Origin: Chlamydiota bacterium
GTDB lineage: Bacteria > Chlamydiota > Chlamydiia > Chlamydiales > SM23-39
Reading direction: 5' to 3'
NCBI GenBank assembly: GCA_027451825.1
Contig: DAIDHZ010000018.1
Location: 1-42,481 of the forward strand
Length of the DNA: 42,481 nt
Under the pieces are notes generated by a model, which did no database searches, was not told the DNA's origin, and saw only the letters and a program-made list of their open reading frames with translations. A program made the translations under genes and the position numbers. Each line of letters begins with the position of its first letter. Position 1 is the stretch's first letter. Positions 35,712-42,481 of the stretch are shown piece after piece.

Positions 35712-35936
35712 ATGACTCAGCCAATATCAAGTTCAAGAGCTCCTTTTGTTTGTATGGCCTCGTTTATTGTGTCTGCTGTAGTGTTTGGGTTGGATCAGTG
35801 GTTATTTCATGGTTGTTTTTGGGATCTGGGTTTGAGTGGAGCTTCTTTGCTTGCCTCGACCTTGTACATGATCGGAGAAAAGGATCATCGGATGATGGAT
35901 CTCTGGGCCAAGGCATTGCCTGATCTAAATCGCTAG
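35712..35936 (+). CDS. Small bilobed membrane protein, unknown
   Basis: 74 residues with two hydrophobic lobes (about 11-27 and 33-53) and a charged C-terminal tail (GEKDHRMMDLWAKALPDLNR). The short turn between them resembles the membrane hairpin of small inclusion-membrane proteins. It has its own strong promoter. A 72-codon frame from 35705, in another phase, also exists but has no comparable start context. No function can be given. Confidence 0.6.
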   Translation: MTQPISSSRAPFVCMASFIVSAVVFGLDQWLFHGCFWDLGLSGASLLASTLYMIGEKDHRMMDLWAKALPDLNR

Positions 35937-36005
35937 GTTTTTAATTTCTTTGCGGCCTGGACAGAAATGAAAGGCTCGCCGTCTTGCAGTAAAAGTTGTT
36001 TTTCT

Positions 36006-36034
36006 TTGCTTTTTGAAGATCATTTGCCTATACT
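36006..36034 (+). promoter_or_regulatory. Predicted promoter for the bS22-like peptide gene
   Basis: TTGCTT (36006-36011) and TATACT (36029-36034) are separated by 17 bp. The start point would be near 36041, 23 bases before the ATG at 36064. The gap 35937-36063 holds nothing else recognisable. Confidence 0.5.
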
Positions 36035-36063
36035 GATGACAATTTTTGAAAGAAGATAGGTAT

Positions 36064-36153
36064 ATGGCTTCAGTTAAGAAAAAACGTCGCGCGAAGATTG
36101 CACGACATAAACGAAAAAAACGTAGACGTCGTGATCGTCATAAGAAAAAATAA
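36064..36153 (+). CDS. bS22/mS38 (AURKAIP1/COX24-domain)-like ribosomal peptide
   Basis: 29 codons: MASVKKKRRAKIARHKRKK, followed by six more basic residues with one Asp, then RHKKK and a stop. About two thirds of the residues are Lys or Arg. The composition and the order SVKKKRR..IA.HK.KK.RRR.RHKKK match the AURKAIP1/COX24 domain found in mitochondrial mS38 and the mycobacterial small-subunit peptide bS22. A good promoter and a GATAGG ribosome site precede it, and a perfect hairpin follows at the stop codon. It is too short for automatic gene callers. A ribosomal role is inferred from the family. Confidence 0.75.
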   Translation: MASVKKKRRAKIARHKRKKRRRRDRHKKK

Positions 36154-36172
36154 AAATCTAACGTAGATTTTT
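36152..36172. terminator. Hairpin at the end of the bS22-like gene
   Basis: A perfect 9-bp inverted repeat, AAAAATCTA-ACG-TAGATTTTT, begins within the stop codon. It is AT-rich, so weaker than a classical terminator, but has A and T tracts on both sides. It may work with the stronger hairpin that follows at 36182. Confidence 0.5.
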
Positions 36173-36181
36173 GCTTTAGAG

Positions 36182-36210
36182 GGCTCTCATAGAAATGTGG
36201 GAGTCTTTTT
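36182..36210 (+). terminator. Intrinsic terminator-like hairpin just before mnmG
   Basis: GGCTCTCATA pairs with TGTGGGAGTC (ten pairs, three of them G-T) around a GAAA tetraloop at 36192-36195, followed by five T. The structure ends six bases before the mnmG ATG at 36216. It may terminate the upstream small-gene transcript, attenuate mnmG, or both. Confidence 0.7.
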
Positions 36211-36215
36211 GTTTT

Positions 36216-38030
36216 ATGTGGATATATCCAAAAAAGTTTGATGTCATTGTGATTGGGGCAGGTCATGCCGGTTGTGAAGCTGCGCATATTGCTGCCCGGA
36301 TGGGGGCTGAGACTCTTCTTTTAACAATGAATTTGGATACGATTGGGAAAATGAGCTGCAATCCTTCCGTTGGGGGGACTGCCAAGGGGCACATTGTTCG
36401 AGAGGTGGATGCTCTTGGAGGCCTTATGGGTAAGGTTGCGGATCGAAGAAGCATTCAATTTCGCATGCTGAATGCATCCAAGGGACCTGCGGTCCGATCT
36501 CCTCGTTCTCAAGCCGATAAAGCGGCCTACGCATTAGAGATGAAGCATCGTCTTGAAAAGACTCCTCATTTAGAAATTCAGCAAGGGACCACAGAATCTT
36601 TGGTTGTTGAGGATGGAAAAATCGTTGGAGTTGTCACCCAAGAAGGGATCCGCTACGATGCAAGGGCCGTCGTTCTTTCTTCGGGAACCTTTATGCGAGG
36701 TCTTTTGCACATTGGGCAGATGCAAATTTCGGGCGGACGAGGCGGTGATAAAGCGGCCTCTGGACTTTCTCCTTGCTTGGAATCTTTGGGTTTTCGTTTA
36801 GGGAGACTGAAAACGGGAACGCCTCCAAGGATTAATCGAAGAAGTGTTGATTTTTCAAAATGTGAAGAGCAGTGGGGAGATGAGGATGTTCGGTTTTCCT
36901 ATGATGAGCCGGAAGAGAGAATGCAGCAAATTCCTTGTCATATCACATATACAACACTTAAAACCCATGAAATCATTCAAAAAAACTTACATAGATCGCC
37001 TTTGTATGCAGGGATTATCCGTTCTGTAGGACCTAGATATTGTCCATCGATTGAAGATAAAGTTGTCCGTTTTGCCGATAAAGAAAGGCATCAAATTTTC
37101 TTAGAGCCGGAAGGTCTTAGTACGGAAGAAATTTATGTGAATGGAGTTTCTTCTTCTCTTCCATTCGATGTGCAAATGCAAGTGATTCGAAGCATTCCAG
37201 GACTTGAATCTGCTGAAATTATGCGTCCGGCTTACGCGATTGAGTATGATTATGTGCTGAGCGATCAAATCACTCCTTCTTTAGAAACAAAACTGATTTC
37301 AGGTCTTTTTCTAGCAGGTCAGATCAATGGAACAACGGGTTATGAAGAGGCGGCAGGCCAGGGGATTTTGGCAGGCATCAACGCCGCAAGTTCAGTTTTA
37401 GGTAAAGAAAAGCTCGTTTTAAAAAGAAGCGAAGCCTACCTCGGCGTAATGATGGATGATTTGATCCGTTTTGAGCTTTTAGAGCCGTATCGGATGTTTA
37501 CAAGTAGAGCGGAACATCGCCTTTTACTCAGACAAGATAATGCCGATTTGCGTCTTCGGTTTTATGCTCATGAAAGAGGTCTTTTGTCTAAAGAACAATA
37601 TGCAAGACTTCTTTTCAAAAAAGAGACCATTGAAAAAGAGATGCAAAGACTTTCTAAACTTTATAAATCGATCGAAGGGAAAAGCACCTCGCTTGCGCAG
37701 CTCATTTGTCGTCCTGATTGGAATTTTGCAAAGTGTTTAGAATCATTTCCAGAGCAAATGGTTGATTATGGAAGCGACATCAATGCGCAAATTGAAACAG
37801 AACTGAAATATGTTGGATATATTGAAAGGCAAAAAAAGGATGTTGCAAAATTAGAGCATCTTGACAATGTGCGTATTCCAAAAAAGTTTGATTATTTAAA
37901 AATCTTAGGACTTCGTACAGAAGCCAAACAAAAGCTGATGCGCTTTAACCCTGAAAATTTAGGGCAGGCCTCTCGTATCCCGGGAATGACTCCTTCTGAT
38001 ATCTCCATCCTTTTGATCTCTTTGAAATGA
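36216..38030 (+). CDS. mnmG: tRNA uridine-5-carboxymethylaminomethyl enzyme MnmG (GidA)
   Basis: 604 residues from the ATG at 36216. The start MWIYPKKFDVIVIGAGHAGC matches the usual chlamydial N-terminus, whereas an ATG at 36195 lies inside the terminator-like hairpin. The FAD-binding GAGHAGCEAA, NPSVGGTAKGHIVREVDALG, the GRLKTGTPPRI block and QINGTTGYEEAAGQG are all present, as is the helical C-terminus for MnmE contact. With MnmE it makes the cmnm5 modification at wobble U34. It overlaps lplA by 4 bases. No ribosome site is evident. Confidence 0.96.
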   Translation: MWIYPKKFDVIVIGAGHAGCEAAHIAARMGAETLLLTMNLDTIGKMSCNPSVGGTAKGHIVREVDALGGLMGKVADRRSIQFRMLNASKGPAVRSPRSQADKAAYALEMKHRLEKTPHLEIQQGTTESLVVEDGKIVGVVTQEGIRYDARAVVLSSGTFMRGLLHIGQMQISGGRGGDKAASGLSPCLESLGFRLGRLKTGTPPRINRRSVDFSKCEEQWGDEDVRFSYDEPEERMQQIPCHITYTTLKTHEIIQKNLHRSPLYAGIIRSVGPRYCPSIEDKVVRFADKERHQIFLEPEGLSTEEIYVNGVSSSLPFDVQMQVIRSIPGLESAEIMRPAYAIEYDYVLSDQITPSLETKLISGLFLAGQINGTTGYEEAAGQGILAGINAASSVLGKEKLVLKRSEAYLGVMMDDLIRFELLEPYRMFTSRAEHRLLLRQDNADLRLRFYAHERGLLSKEQYARLLFKKETIEKEMQRLSKLYKSIEGKSTSLAQLICRPDWNFAKCLESFPEQMVDYGSDINAQIETELKYVGYIERQKKDVAKLEHLDNVRIPKKFDYLKILGLRTEAKQKLMRFNPENLGQASRIPGMTPSDISILLISLK

Positions 38031-38725
38031 CAAGCCTGTATCTGATCAATCTTTGCAATGTTCCTATCTTTCAGCAACTCCAAATCGAAGAAGCTCTTTT
38101 AAGAGCCGATGATCGGAATTTTTGCATCATCAACATCGGCTCTCCTCGAGCTATCGTCATGGGGATTTCATCAAAGGCTGAAAGTCTTTTAGAGCTTCAA
38201 AAAGTAAAGCAAGATCAAATTCCTGTCATTCGTAGATTCAGCGGCGGCGGCACTGTCATTGTGGATGAAGAGACTCTCTTCATTACATTTATCTTTGCAA
38301 AAGATTCTCTCAATGTGACCCCTTTCCCAGAGCCTATTTTGCGCTGGTCTTCTGAAGTTTATGAATCTGCCTGGAAAATCCCTCACTTTCACTTAAGAGA
38401 AAACGATTATGTCATCCAGGATCGAAAATGTGGAGGAAACGCTCAATATCTACAAAAAGATCGATGGCTGCATCATACGTCATTTTTATGGAATTTTAAA
38501 CAAGAGAACATGCAGTACTTGCAGCTTCCTCTTAAAAGGCCAAAATATCGTTTAGATCGATCGCATGAGCATTTTCTTTGTTCATTGCAAGACTATCGAA
38601 AAAGCGTGCATCATTTGATTGAAGAGGTTGAAAAAGAGCTGCAAAAACGTTTTTCTCTTCAAAAGCTCTCTTTAGATCAAATTTCATTCAAAGAGCATCG
38701 AAAAACAGTGCGTTTAGAATTTTAA
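38027..38725 (+). CDS. lplA: Lipoate-protein ligase A
   Basis: 232 residues, smaller than E. coli LplA (338) because the accessory C-terminal domain is absent. The RRFSGGGTVIVDEETL block binds lipoate/lipoyl-AMP, and NDYVIQDRKCGGNAQYLQK carries the catalytic lysine. LHHTSFLWNF also fits the BPL/LplA fold. It attaches scavenged lipoate to E2 and GcvH proteins. The ATG overlaps the mnmG stop (ATGA), so the genes are coupled; the same gidA-lplA linkage is known in Chlamydia. Single-domain LplAs sometimes need a partner (LplB); none is seen here. Confidence 0.93.
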   Translation: MTSLYLINLCNVPIFQQLQIEEALLRADDRNFCIINIGSPRAIVMGISSKAESLLELQKVKQDQIPVIRRFSGGGTVIVDEETLFITFIFAKDSLNVTPFPEPILRWSSEVYESAWKIPHFHLRENDYVIQDRKCGGNAQYLQKDRWLHHTSFLWNFKQENMQYLQLPLKRPKYRLDRSHEHFLCSLQDYRKSVHHLIEEVEKELQKRFSLQKLSLDQISFKEHRKTVRLEF

Positions 38726-38742
38726 ATTCAATGAAAGTCTAA

Positions 38743-38949
38743 TATAAAAAAATTCAAGAATCGGTTTTGAGCGGTGTCGGCTTTATCTCAAAATTCGGAT
38801 TCTCACTCGTGCCTTGCCCATTGGGCAATGGTCACTCGCTCCGAATGCAAATTTTGAGAAGCCTCCTTGCCCAATGGCGAGAAACTCGCATTACGGGCGA
38901 AGCAATGCTTCGTCCTCCATTTCCCGATTCTTGAATCATTTTCGGTATA
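38743..38949. repeat. MITE-like element, TATACCG family, copy 3
   Basis: 207 bp, nearly identical in its first 150 bases to the copy at 16637. Here the left tip has lost the CCG (TATAAAAAAATTCAAG), while the right tip is intact (CGATTCTTGAATCATTTTC, then GGTATA). The right third includes a GAAGC-AAT-GCTTC hairpin. It follows lplA by 17 bp and precedes the decayed higB region. Together with AT-rich leader DNA it fills 38726-39017. Confidence 0.88.
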
Positions 38950-39017
38950 CTTGTTGATTTTTATGCATTGTAATATCCTTCCTTGTTTTATTTTTTTAAA
39001 TCCTCAAGGAGGTAAAT

Positions 39018-39080
39018 ATGATGGATATGACTGGTCCTGTGATTGTCATGACTTTAGCAATCTTAGGTAGTGCAATTTGA
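39018..39080 (+). CDS. Possible 20-residue hydrophobic micro-peptide
   Basis: ATG-ATG at 39018 follows a perfect AAGGAGG at 39006-39012. The encoded peptide MMDMTGPVIVMTLAILGSAI could span a membrane once. The TGA overlaps an ATG (TGATG at 39078-39082) that opens a 13-codon frame. Ignoring the TGA, the same frame runs a further 30 codons to 39173. It could be a true micro-peptide, a leader, or the start of a gene broken by a nonsense mutation. Confidence 0.3.
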   Translation: MMDMTGPVIVMTLAILGSAI

Positions 39081-39156
39081 TGTTGCATACCTTGGATGAC
39101 ATCTATTGTAAAGATGAGTAATAGTCAGAGTGGGCACGTGCGTCTGATCATGTTTT

Positions 39157-39276
39157 CATCCATTGAAGGGTGATAAAAAAGGGTTGTATTCCGTGCATGT
39201 AAATGGTAATTGGGTAATTGTGTTTAGCTTTAAAACAGGTGAAGCTAGTGACGTTGGTTTAGTGGATTATCACTAA
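39157..39276 (+). pseudogene. higB: Decayed HigB toxin (C-terminal 39 codons only)
   Basis: The frame encodes HPLKGDKKGLYSVHVNGNWV and continues to VGLVDYH-stop, the hallmark second half of HigB/RelE-type ribosome-dependent mRNA interferases. Upstream, the same frame meets a TGA at about 39147, and no matching first half of about 50 residues is found. A possible remnant VRL sits in another frame 10 bases upstream. It ends 15 bp before higA in the usual toxin-antitoxin order. Loss of the first half should inactivate the toxin. Confidence 0.8.
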
Positions 39277-39291
39277 TCAATAGGTGAAGGT

Positions 39292-39636
39292 ATGACTAAG
39301 AAAAGAAAACCGAGCCATCCAGGCGAAATTTTAGAAGAACTTTATATTAAGCCTCTTAAGTTAAATCTTCAGAAGCTTGCTGATAGACTTGGAATGGCTA
39401 GAAATACTCTTTTTAAAATAAGAAAAGGAGATGCGAGCATTTCTCCAGGAATTGCTTTGGCGCTTTCAGAAGCCTTTGATACGACGCCTCAACTTTGGAT
39501 GAATCTACAAGCAAAATATGATTTGTGGGTTGAAGAACAGAGCCATGAAAAAATTGCGCCTATTTGCAAAAATGGAGATATTCTTCCCGGTGCTAGAGAT
39601 ATCCAGATTGTTGCGAGTTCAAAAAGAGACTTGTGA
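39292..39636 (+). CDS. higA: HigA-family antitoxin / XRE transcription regulator
   Basis: 114 residues. The N-terminus KPSHPGEILEELYIKPLKLN is the HigA signature, followed by the helix-turn-helix LQKLADRLGMARNTLFKIRK and TPQLWMNLQAKYDLW. A positively charged tail ends SSKRDL. Normally it neutralises HigB and represses its own operon. Here the partner gene is decayed, so it survives as an orphan, perhaps as a repressor or anti-addiction relic. The ribosome site AGGTGAAGG is just upstream. Confidence 0.9.
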   Translation: MTKKRKPSHPGEILEELYIKPLKLNLQKLADRLGMARNTLFKIRKGDASISPGIALALSEAFDTTPQLWMNLQAKYDLWVEEQSHEKIAPICKNGDILPGARDIQIVASSKRDL

Positions 39637-39670
39637 TATACACGAAAATGTCTTCAGTTGTTTCGGTATA
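39637..39670. repeat. Minimal inverted-repeat tip pair
   Basis: TATACACGAAAA and TTTCGGTATA, the two tips of the TATACCG family, are here only 34 bp apart from end to end, with a short unrelated middle. It directly follows the higA stop codon. It could be a deletion relic of a full element. Confidence 0.4.
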
Positions 39671-39675
39671 GTGGG

Positions 39676-41400
39676 TCACTTTTTTAGAAACTTTTTGATT
39701 TGAGCAAGTGTCATTGTATTGATGACATGTTTTTTCTCGAGCCAGCCTTTTCTAGCTACATTGACGCCGGTTTCGACAAAGACAAGATCTTCCACGTGGT
39801 GTGCATCGGTGTTGATGCAGGTGAGAAGCCCCCTTTCGCTGGCGCCATGCCAAAAGCGCCAATCCATGTCGAGTCTTTGAGGATGTCCATTAATTTCGAT
39901 GATTTTTCCATTGGCAATGCATGCATCGATGATCTTGGAGATGTTGACTTTATAAGGATCTCTTTGAAGAAGAATTCGTCCTGTTAAATGGCCAATCATT
40001 GTCGTGAGAGGATGTTCGATTGCTTTGATGATTCGTGCCGTCATGTTTTTTTCATCTTGTGATAGAGCCGAGTGAACAGATGCAATGACAAAATCGAGTT
40101 CTTTAAGAATTGAATCGGGGTAATCAAGTTTGCCATTTGGAAGAATGTCGCATTCGGTTCCAATGAAAACATAAGGCTTTTTTTTCAAATTATTGATTTT
40201 CTGAACATCCAGAATTGATTTTTCTAACCGTTCGACCGTTAGGCCGTTTGCTTGAAAACTGCTCTTGGAATGATCAGAAATGCCGATATATTCCCATCCC
40301 ATGTCGCCTGCTGCATCGACCATTTCGGAGAGCGTATTTTTTCCATCGGACGCTGTTGTGTGATTGTGAAACGTTCCTCGGATGTCTTTGACTTCGATAA
40401 GATGAGGCAATTTCTTTTTTTCAGCCGCTTGAATTTCTCCCTGATCTTCTCGAATTTCCGGTGGTATATAACTTAATCCCATGGCTTTATAAATGTCTTC
40501 TTCAGTAGGGCTTGAAGGAAGACGAGGCGGCGCACCTTTTTTTGTTAAAGTGATCCCATATTCGCTCACTGACCATCCTTTTTTAAGAGCTCTTTCTCTC
40601 AGTTTGACATTGTGTTCTTTAGAGCCTGTAAAATAAAGAAGGGCAAATCCAAATTCTTTTTCTAAAACAACGCGAAGATCCGCCTGAAATCCTCCTTTCA
40701 TGCGAATCGATGCTTTAGTTTCCCCCTGAGAAGTAATCGACCCTACAAACTCTTGTTCAGTGAACCATTTCATCACTTTTTTAGGCTCTTTTGAGCTGAC
40801 AAGAAAATCAAGATCTCCAACTGTCTCCAAGCATCTTCGTAAGCTTCCTGCAACTTCTGCATCCAAGACAAAGGAGAGCTTTTTCAAAGCAGCCACGATG
40901 GGTTTTGCTAATTGATTGGCTTCCCACCAGAGTTTTCTTTGAGAGTAGATTTCTTTTTTAGAAAGAGCGTTTAAAATATTTTGCTCTGTCTTTTTACCAA
41001 AGCCGGCAATTTTTTCAAGCTTTCCTTCCTTGCATGCTTTTTCAAGCTGTTTGAGGGAGTGAATTTTGAGTTTTTTTTGAAGAACTTGAATTTTTTTTGC
41101 TCCAAGACCGTGAACTTCTCGGAGTTCGAAAGCGCTTTTTGGAACCGATTTTTTTAAATTTTCATAAAAGGCAAGTTTGCCTGTTTTGGCAAGCTTTGTG
41201 ATTTTCCCGGCAAGATCCTCTCCGATACCTTCAATATTTGAAAGGGCCTTTTCTTGAATCAAATCATTTAAATCTTTTTCCGTATTTAAAAGAGCTCTGG
41301 CTGCATTTCGATAAGCTCTCACACGAAAAGGATTTGCATTTTTCATCTCTAAAAGAAAGGCGATCTCTTCTAAAACATTTGCAATTTCATGTTTGTCCAT
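39676..41400 (-). CDS. polX: Family X DNA polymerase with PHP domain (PolX)
   Basis: 574 residues, the usual size. Two helix-hairpin-helix regions come first (IEGIGEDLAGKI; VHGLGAKKIQVL). The palm has AGSLRRCLETVGDLDFLV with the metal-binding Asp pair and QADLRVV for the third Asp. The C-terminal PHP domain has FHNHTTASDG, GISDHS, GTECDI, SVHSAL and NTDAHH metal ligands. Bacterial PolX fills short gaps in base-excision repair and has 3'-5' exonuclease activity through the PHP domain. It is divergent from the Rhs-like gene. Confidence 0.95.
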   Translation of the reverse strand: MDKHEIANVLEEIAFLLEMKNANPFRVRAYRNAARALLNTEKDLNDLIQEKALSNIEGIGEDLAGKITKLAKTGKLAFYENLKKSVPKSAFELREVHGLGAKKIQVLQKKLKIHSLKQLEKACKEGKLEKIAGFGKKTEQNILNALSKKEIYSQRKLWWEANQLAKPIVAALKKLSFVLDAEVAGSLRRCLETVGDLDFLVSSKEPKKVMKWFTEQEFVGSITSQGETKASIRMKGGFQADLRVVLEKEFGFALLYFTGSKEHNVKLRERALKKGWSVSEYGITLTKKGAPPRLPSSPTEEDIYKAMGLSYIPPEIREDQGEIQAAEKKKLPHLIEVKDIRGTFHNHTTASDGKNTLSEMVDAAGDMGWEYIGISDHSKSSFQANGLTVERLEKSILDVQKINNLKKKPYVFIGTECDILPNGKLDYPDSILKELDFVIASVHSALSQDEKNMTARIIKAIEHPLTTMIGHLTGRILLQRDPYKVNISKIIDACIANGKIIEINGHPQRLDMDWRFWHGASERGLLTCINTDAHHVEDLVFVETGVNVARKGWLEKKHVINTMTLAQIKKFLKK

Positions 41401-41460
41401 ATTTTCTCAAGAAAAGATTCTTAATTGTGTTTATTTACAATATGACTAGAATTTTTCGCA

Positions 41461-42481
41461 ATGTATTGTCTGATTATTTTTCTTTGTTGTTTTCGATTTC
41501 TTTTTGCGGTAGAAGATTCGCTTGCTTCTTTTGAAAACGATCCATCAAGTCTTGTTGACGGTAAAGTCAATGTGATCACAGGTGATCCTGTTGTTTTTAT
41601 CGAAGATCTTGTCATTCAAGGAAGTGAACCCATTGTTTTGACTCGTGCTCACATCAATGACGCTCAAGGATCTTGGATCAGTGGGATGTTTGGATTTGTG
41701 GAAGTTCTTCCTCAAGGTTATGTCGTTGTGACGGAAAAGAATGGTTCTTCGATTGTTTATCAAAAGAAAGAAACGTTGAATGTTGGGAAAGAGAAATTTT
41801 TTCGCTATGAGCCGATGAATCTGGATGTGGGATTTTCCAATACGTCGCAAGGAAAAATTTCGAGTCTGACGAATTTGAAAAATTACTACATCATCTTCAA
41901 TCAAACATTTACAGAATTTGTCGTTCATGTTGCAGATGGGACTTTAAGGACCTACCACTCTCATGGTTCTTTTTATCATATTGATTCCGAAAAGCTTGCT
42001 AATGGAAATTGGATTCTTTACGAATATGAGGTGGTGCCCGTTAAAGGTGCAAAATCGGTGAATCTAAAATCGATTCGAACAATGAATCCTTCAAAAAGTA
42101 AAACCTATGCAAGAGCTGATTTTCTCTATGAAGATCCGAAGCAGAAGAATTTGCATTTTTTTGTTCAAGGAAGTGATGGATCGTCTTTGGAATGTAGATT
42201 TTATCAAGGAGAGATACGTCATCCTCAGTCAGGTCAATTATCTACAGTGATTTCTTCTACTTTGCCAACCCAAAAGTACGCTTATGCCAGATATACTCCT
42301 GAATATTCGAAGTTTAAGGGAGATGTGAAAGGAAGAGAGCAATGCCGACTGCAATCAATTAGCTGGCCGCTCTCAAGAGAAGTGAGGTTTGATTATTATC
42401 AAAAAGAGGGAATTGCAAAACTAACAAAAAGAGCATTTTTTCGGGGCGTTTTCCTGATTAGCGTTAGTCAGTGCCCCGAAA
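41461..42481 (+). CDS. 5' part of a secreted Rhs-like protein (runs off the window)
   Basis: 340 codons are open to the end. A signal peptide (MYCLIIFLCCFRFLFAVEDS) is followed by SSLVDGKVNVITGDPVVFIE and LVIQGSEPIVLTRAH. That arrangement (G.vn..tGd......D....g..pl...R) opens many Rhs/YD-repeat proteins in environmental Chlamydiae, which are secreted beta-cage carriers of C-terminal toxic domains. No YD repeats are yet visible, so the call rests on the first 60 residues. It starts 60 bp from divergent polX and has no clear ribosome site. Confidence 0.5.
   Translation, partial: MYCLIIFLCCFRFLFAVEDSLASFENDPSSLVDGKVNVITGDPVVFIEDLVIQGSEPIVLTRAHINDAQGSWISGMFGFVEVLPQGYVVVTEKNGSSIVYQKKETLNVGKEKFFRYEPMNLDVGFSNTSQGKISSLTNLKNYYIIFNQTFTEFVVHVADGTLRTYHSHGSFYHIDSEKLANGNWILYEYEVVPVKGAKSVNLKSIRTMNPSKSKTYARADFLYEDPKQKNLHFFVQGSDGSSLECRFYQGEIRHPQSGQLSTVISSTLPTQKYAYARYTPEYSKFKGDVKGREQCRLQSISWPLSREVRFDYYQKEGIAKLTKRAFFRGVFLISVSQCPE
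42439..42481. repeat. GC-rich inverted repeat at the window end
   Basis: TTTCGGGGC (42439-42447) pairs perfectly with GCCCCGAAA (42473-42481). Inside, CTGATTAGC faces GTTAGTCAG as a second, imperfect stem. It falls in the open frame of the Rhs-like gene. It may be the edge of a larger repeat cut by the window boundary. Confidence 0.6.

Noticed and set aside
35705..35923. 72-codon frame overlapping the 74-residue gene in another phase
   Set aside because: The cysteine-rich, irregular composition and lack of a start context favour the 35712 frame, which has a clean two-lobe hydrophobic pattern.
36195..36215. Upstream ATG for mnmG
   Set aside because: It lies in the loop-proximal arm of the terminator hairpin and adds seven residues absent from the usual chlamydial start MWxxP.
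39078..39080. TGA read as selenocysteine in the micro-ORF
   Set aside because: No SECIS-like hairpin was identified downstream and no selenium genes are in the window; a stop or mutation is simpler.
41545..41928. 127-codon minus-strand frame opposite the Rhs-like gene
   Set aside because: It is antisense to a frame with a signal peptide and a family pattern; its composition (Lys/Arg/Asn/Ile mix) looks like a shadow.

Overview
The window looks like chromosomal DNA from an environmental (amoeba-associated, Parachlamydiales/Waddlia-like) member of the Chlamydiae. The evidence is gene content and neighbourhood: a sigma-66-type RpoD, a MOMP-like outer-membrane protein, a mutL-pepP unit next to type II secretion-like minor pseudopilin genes, lpdA-lipA, glgC, mnmG-lplA, and several small bilobed-hydrophobic proteins of the kind Chlamydiae send to the inclusion membrane. 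asnB, HigA, an Rhs-like gene and many palindromic repeats point to an environmental lineage rather than Chlamydia proper. The species was not determined.

Layout. 1-4.1 kb: a gene tail, a MarC-like membrane protein, thioredoxin, DUF2905, TrmL, a glycosyltransferase, tRNA-Arg(ACG), an MBL-fold hydrolase and a 2-Cys peroxiredoxin, in part a redox/detoxification block. 4.1-8.5 kb is an accessory island: a multi-armed palindrome, a truncated methyltransferase, two large lineage-specific proteins that may be ADP-ribosyltransferase-like effectors, a CACAGAG-type palindrome and a small Inc-like protein. 8.5-14 kb: asnB, a hypothetical gene, then the minus-strand rRNA-methylase-rsgA-eno operon. 14-17.7 kb: a broken AAA ATPase, the CCA-adding/poly(A) polymerase gene, a small membrane protein and a MOMP-like porin. 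17.7-23.2 kb: mutL-pepP-histidine kinase (+) facing a pseudopilin pair (-). 23.2-30 kb: a 724-residue protein with a cystathionine-gamma-synthase-like half, glgC, lipA, lpdA and a zinc-ribbon membrane protein. 30-36 kb: a second pseudopilin, a phosphoesterase, rpsT, a collapsed TraB/GumN relative, a CoiA-like gene and rpoD, then two Inc-like small genes and a 29-codon bS22/mS38-like ribosomal peptide. 36-42.5 kb: mnmG-lplA, a decayed higB with intact higA, PolX, and the 5' part of an Rhs-like secreted protein.

Two themes run through the window. First, intergenic spaces are filled by short elements with terminal inverted repeats. Three ~165-210 bp copies belong to one family, a fourth shares the tips but not the interior, and a fifth is a different family; all five have TATA-type ends, as expected of MITEs using TA targets. 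Four of them end 7-29 bp upstream of a start codon. The element at 4127-4349 is a nested palindrome with paired side hairpins and resembles no named family I recognise. Second, gene decay is frequent: at least four genes survive only as internally deleted or truncated remnants (methyltransferase, AAA ATPase, TraB/GumN, higB).

Functional links: lipA, lplA and lpdA supply and use lipoate. The tRNA gene does not encode CCA, and the CCA-adding enzyme gene is present. RsgA, the SpoU methylase, S20, the bS22-like peptide, TrmL and MnmG all serve ribosome or tRNA maturation.
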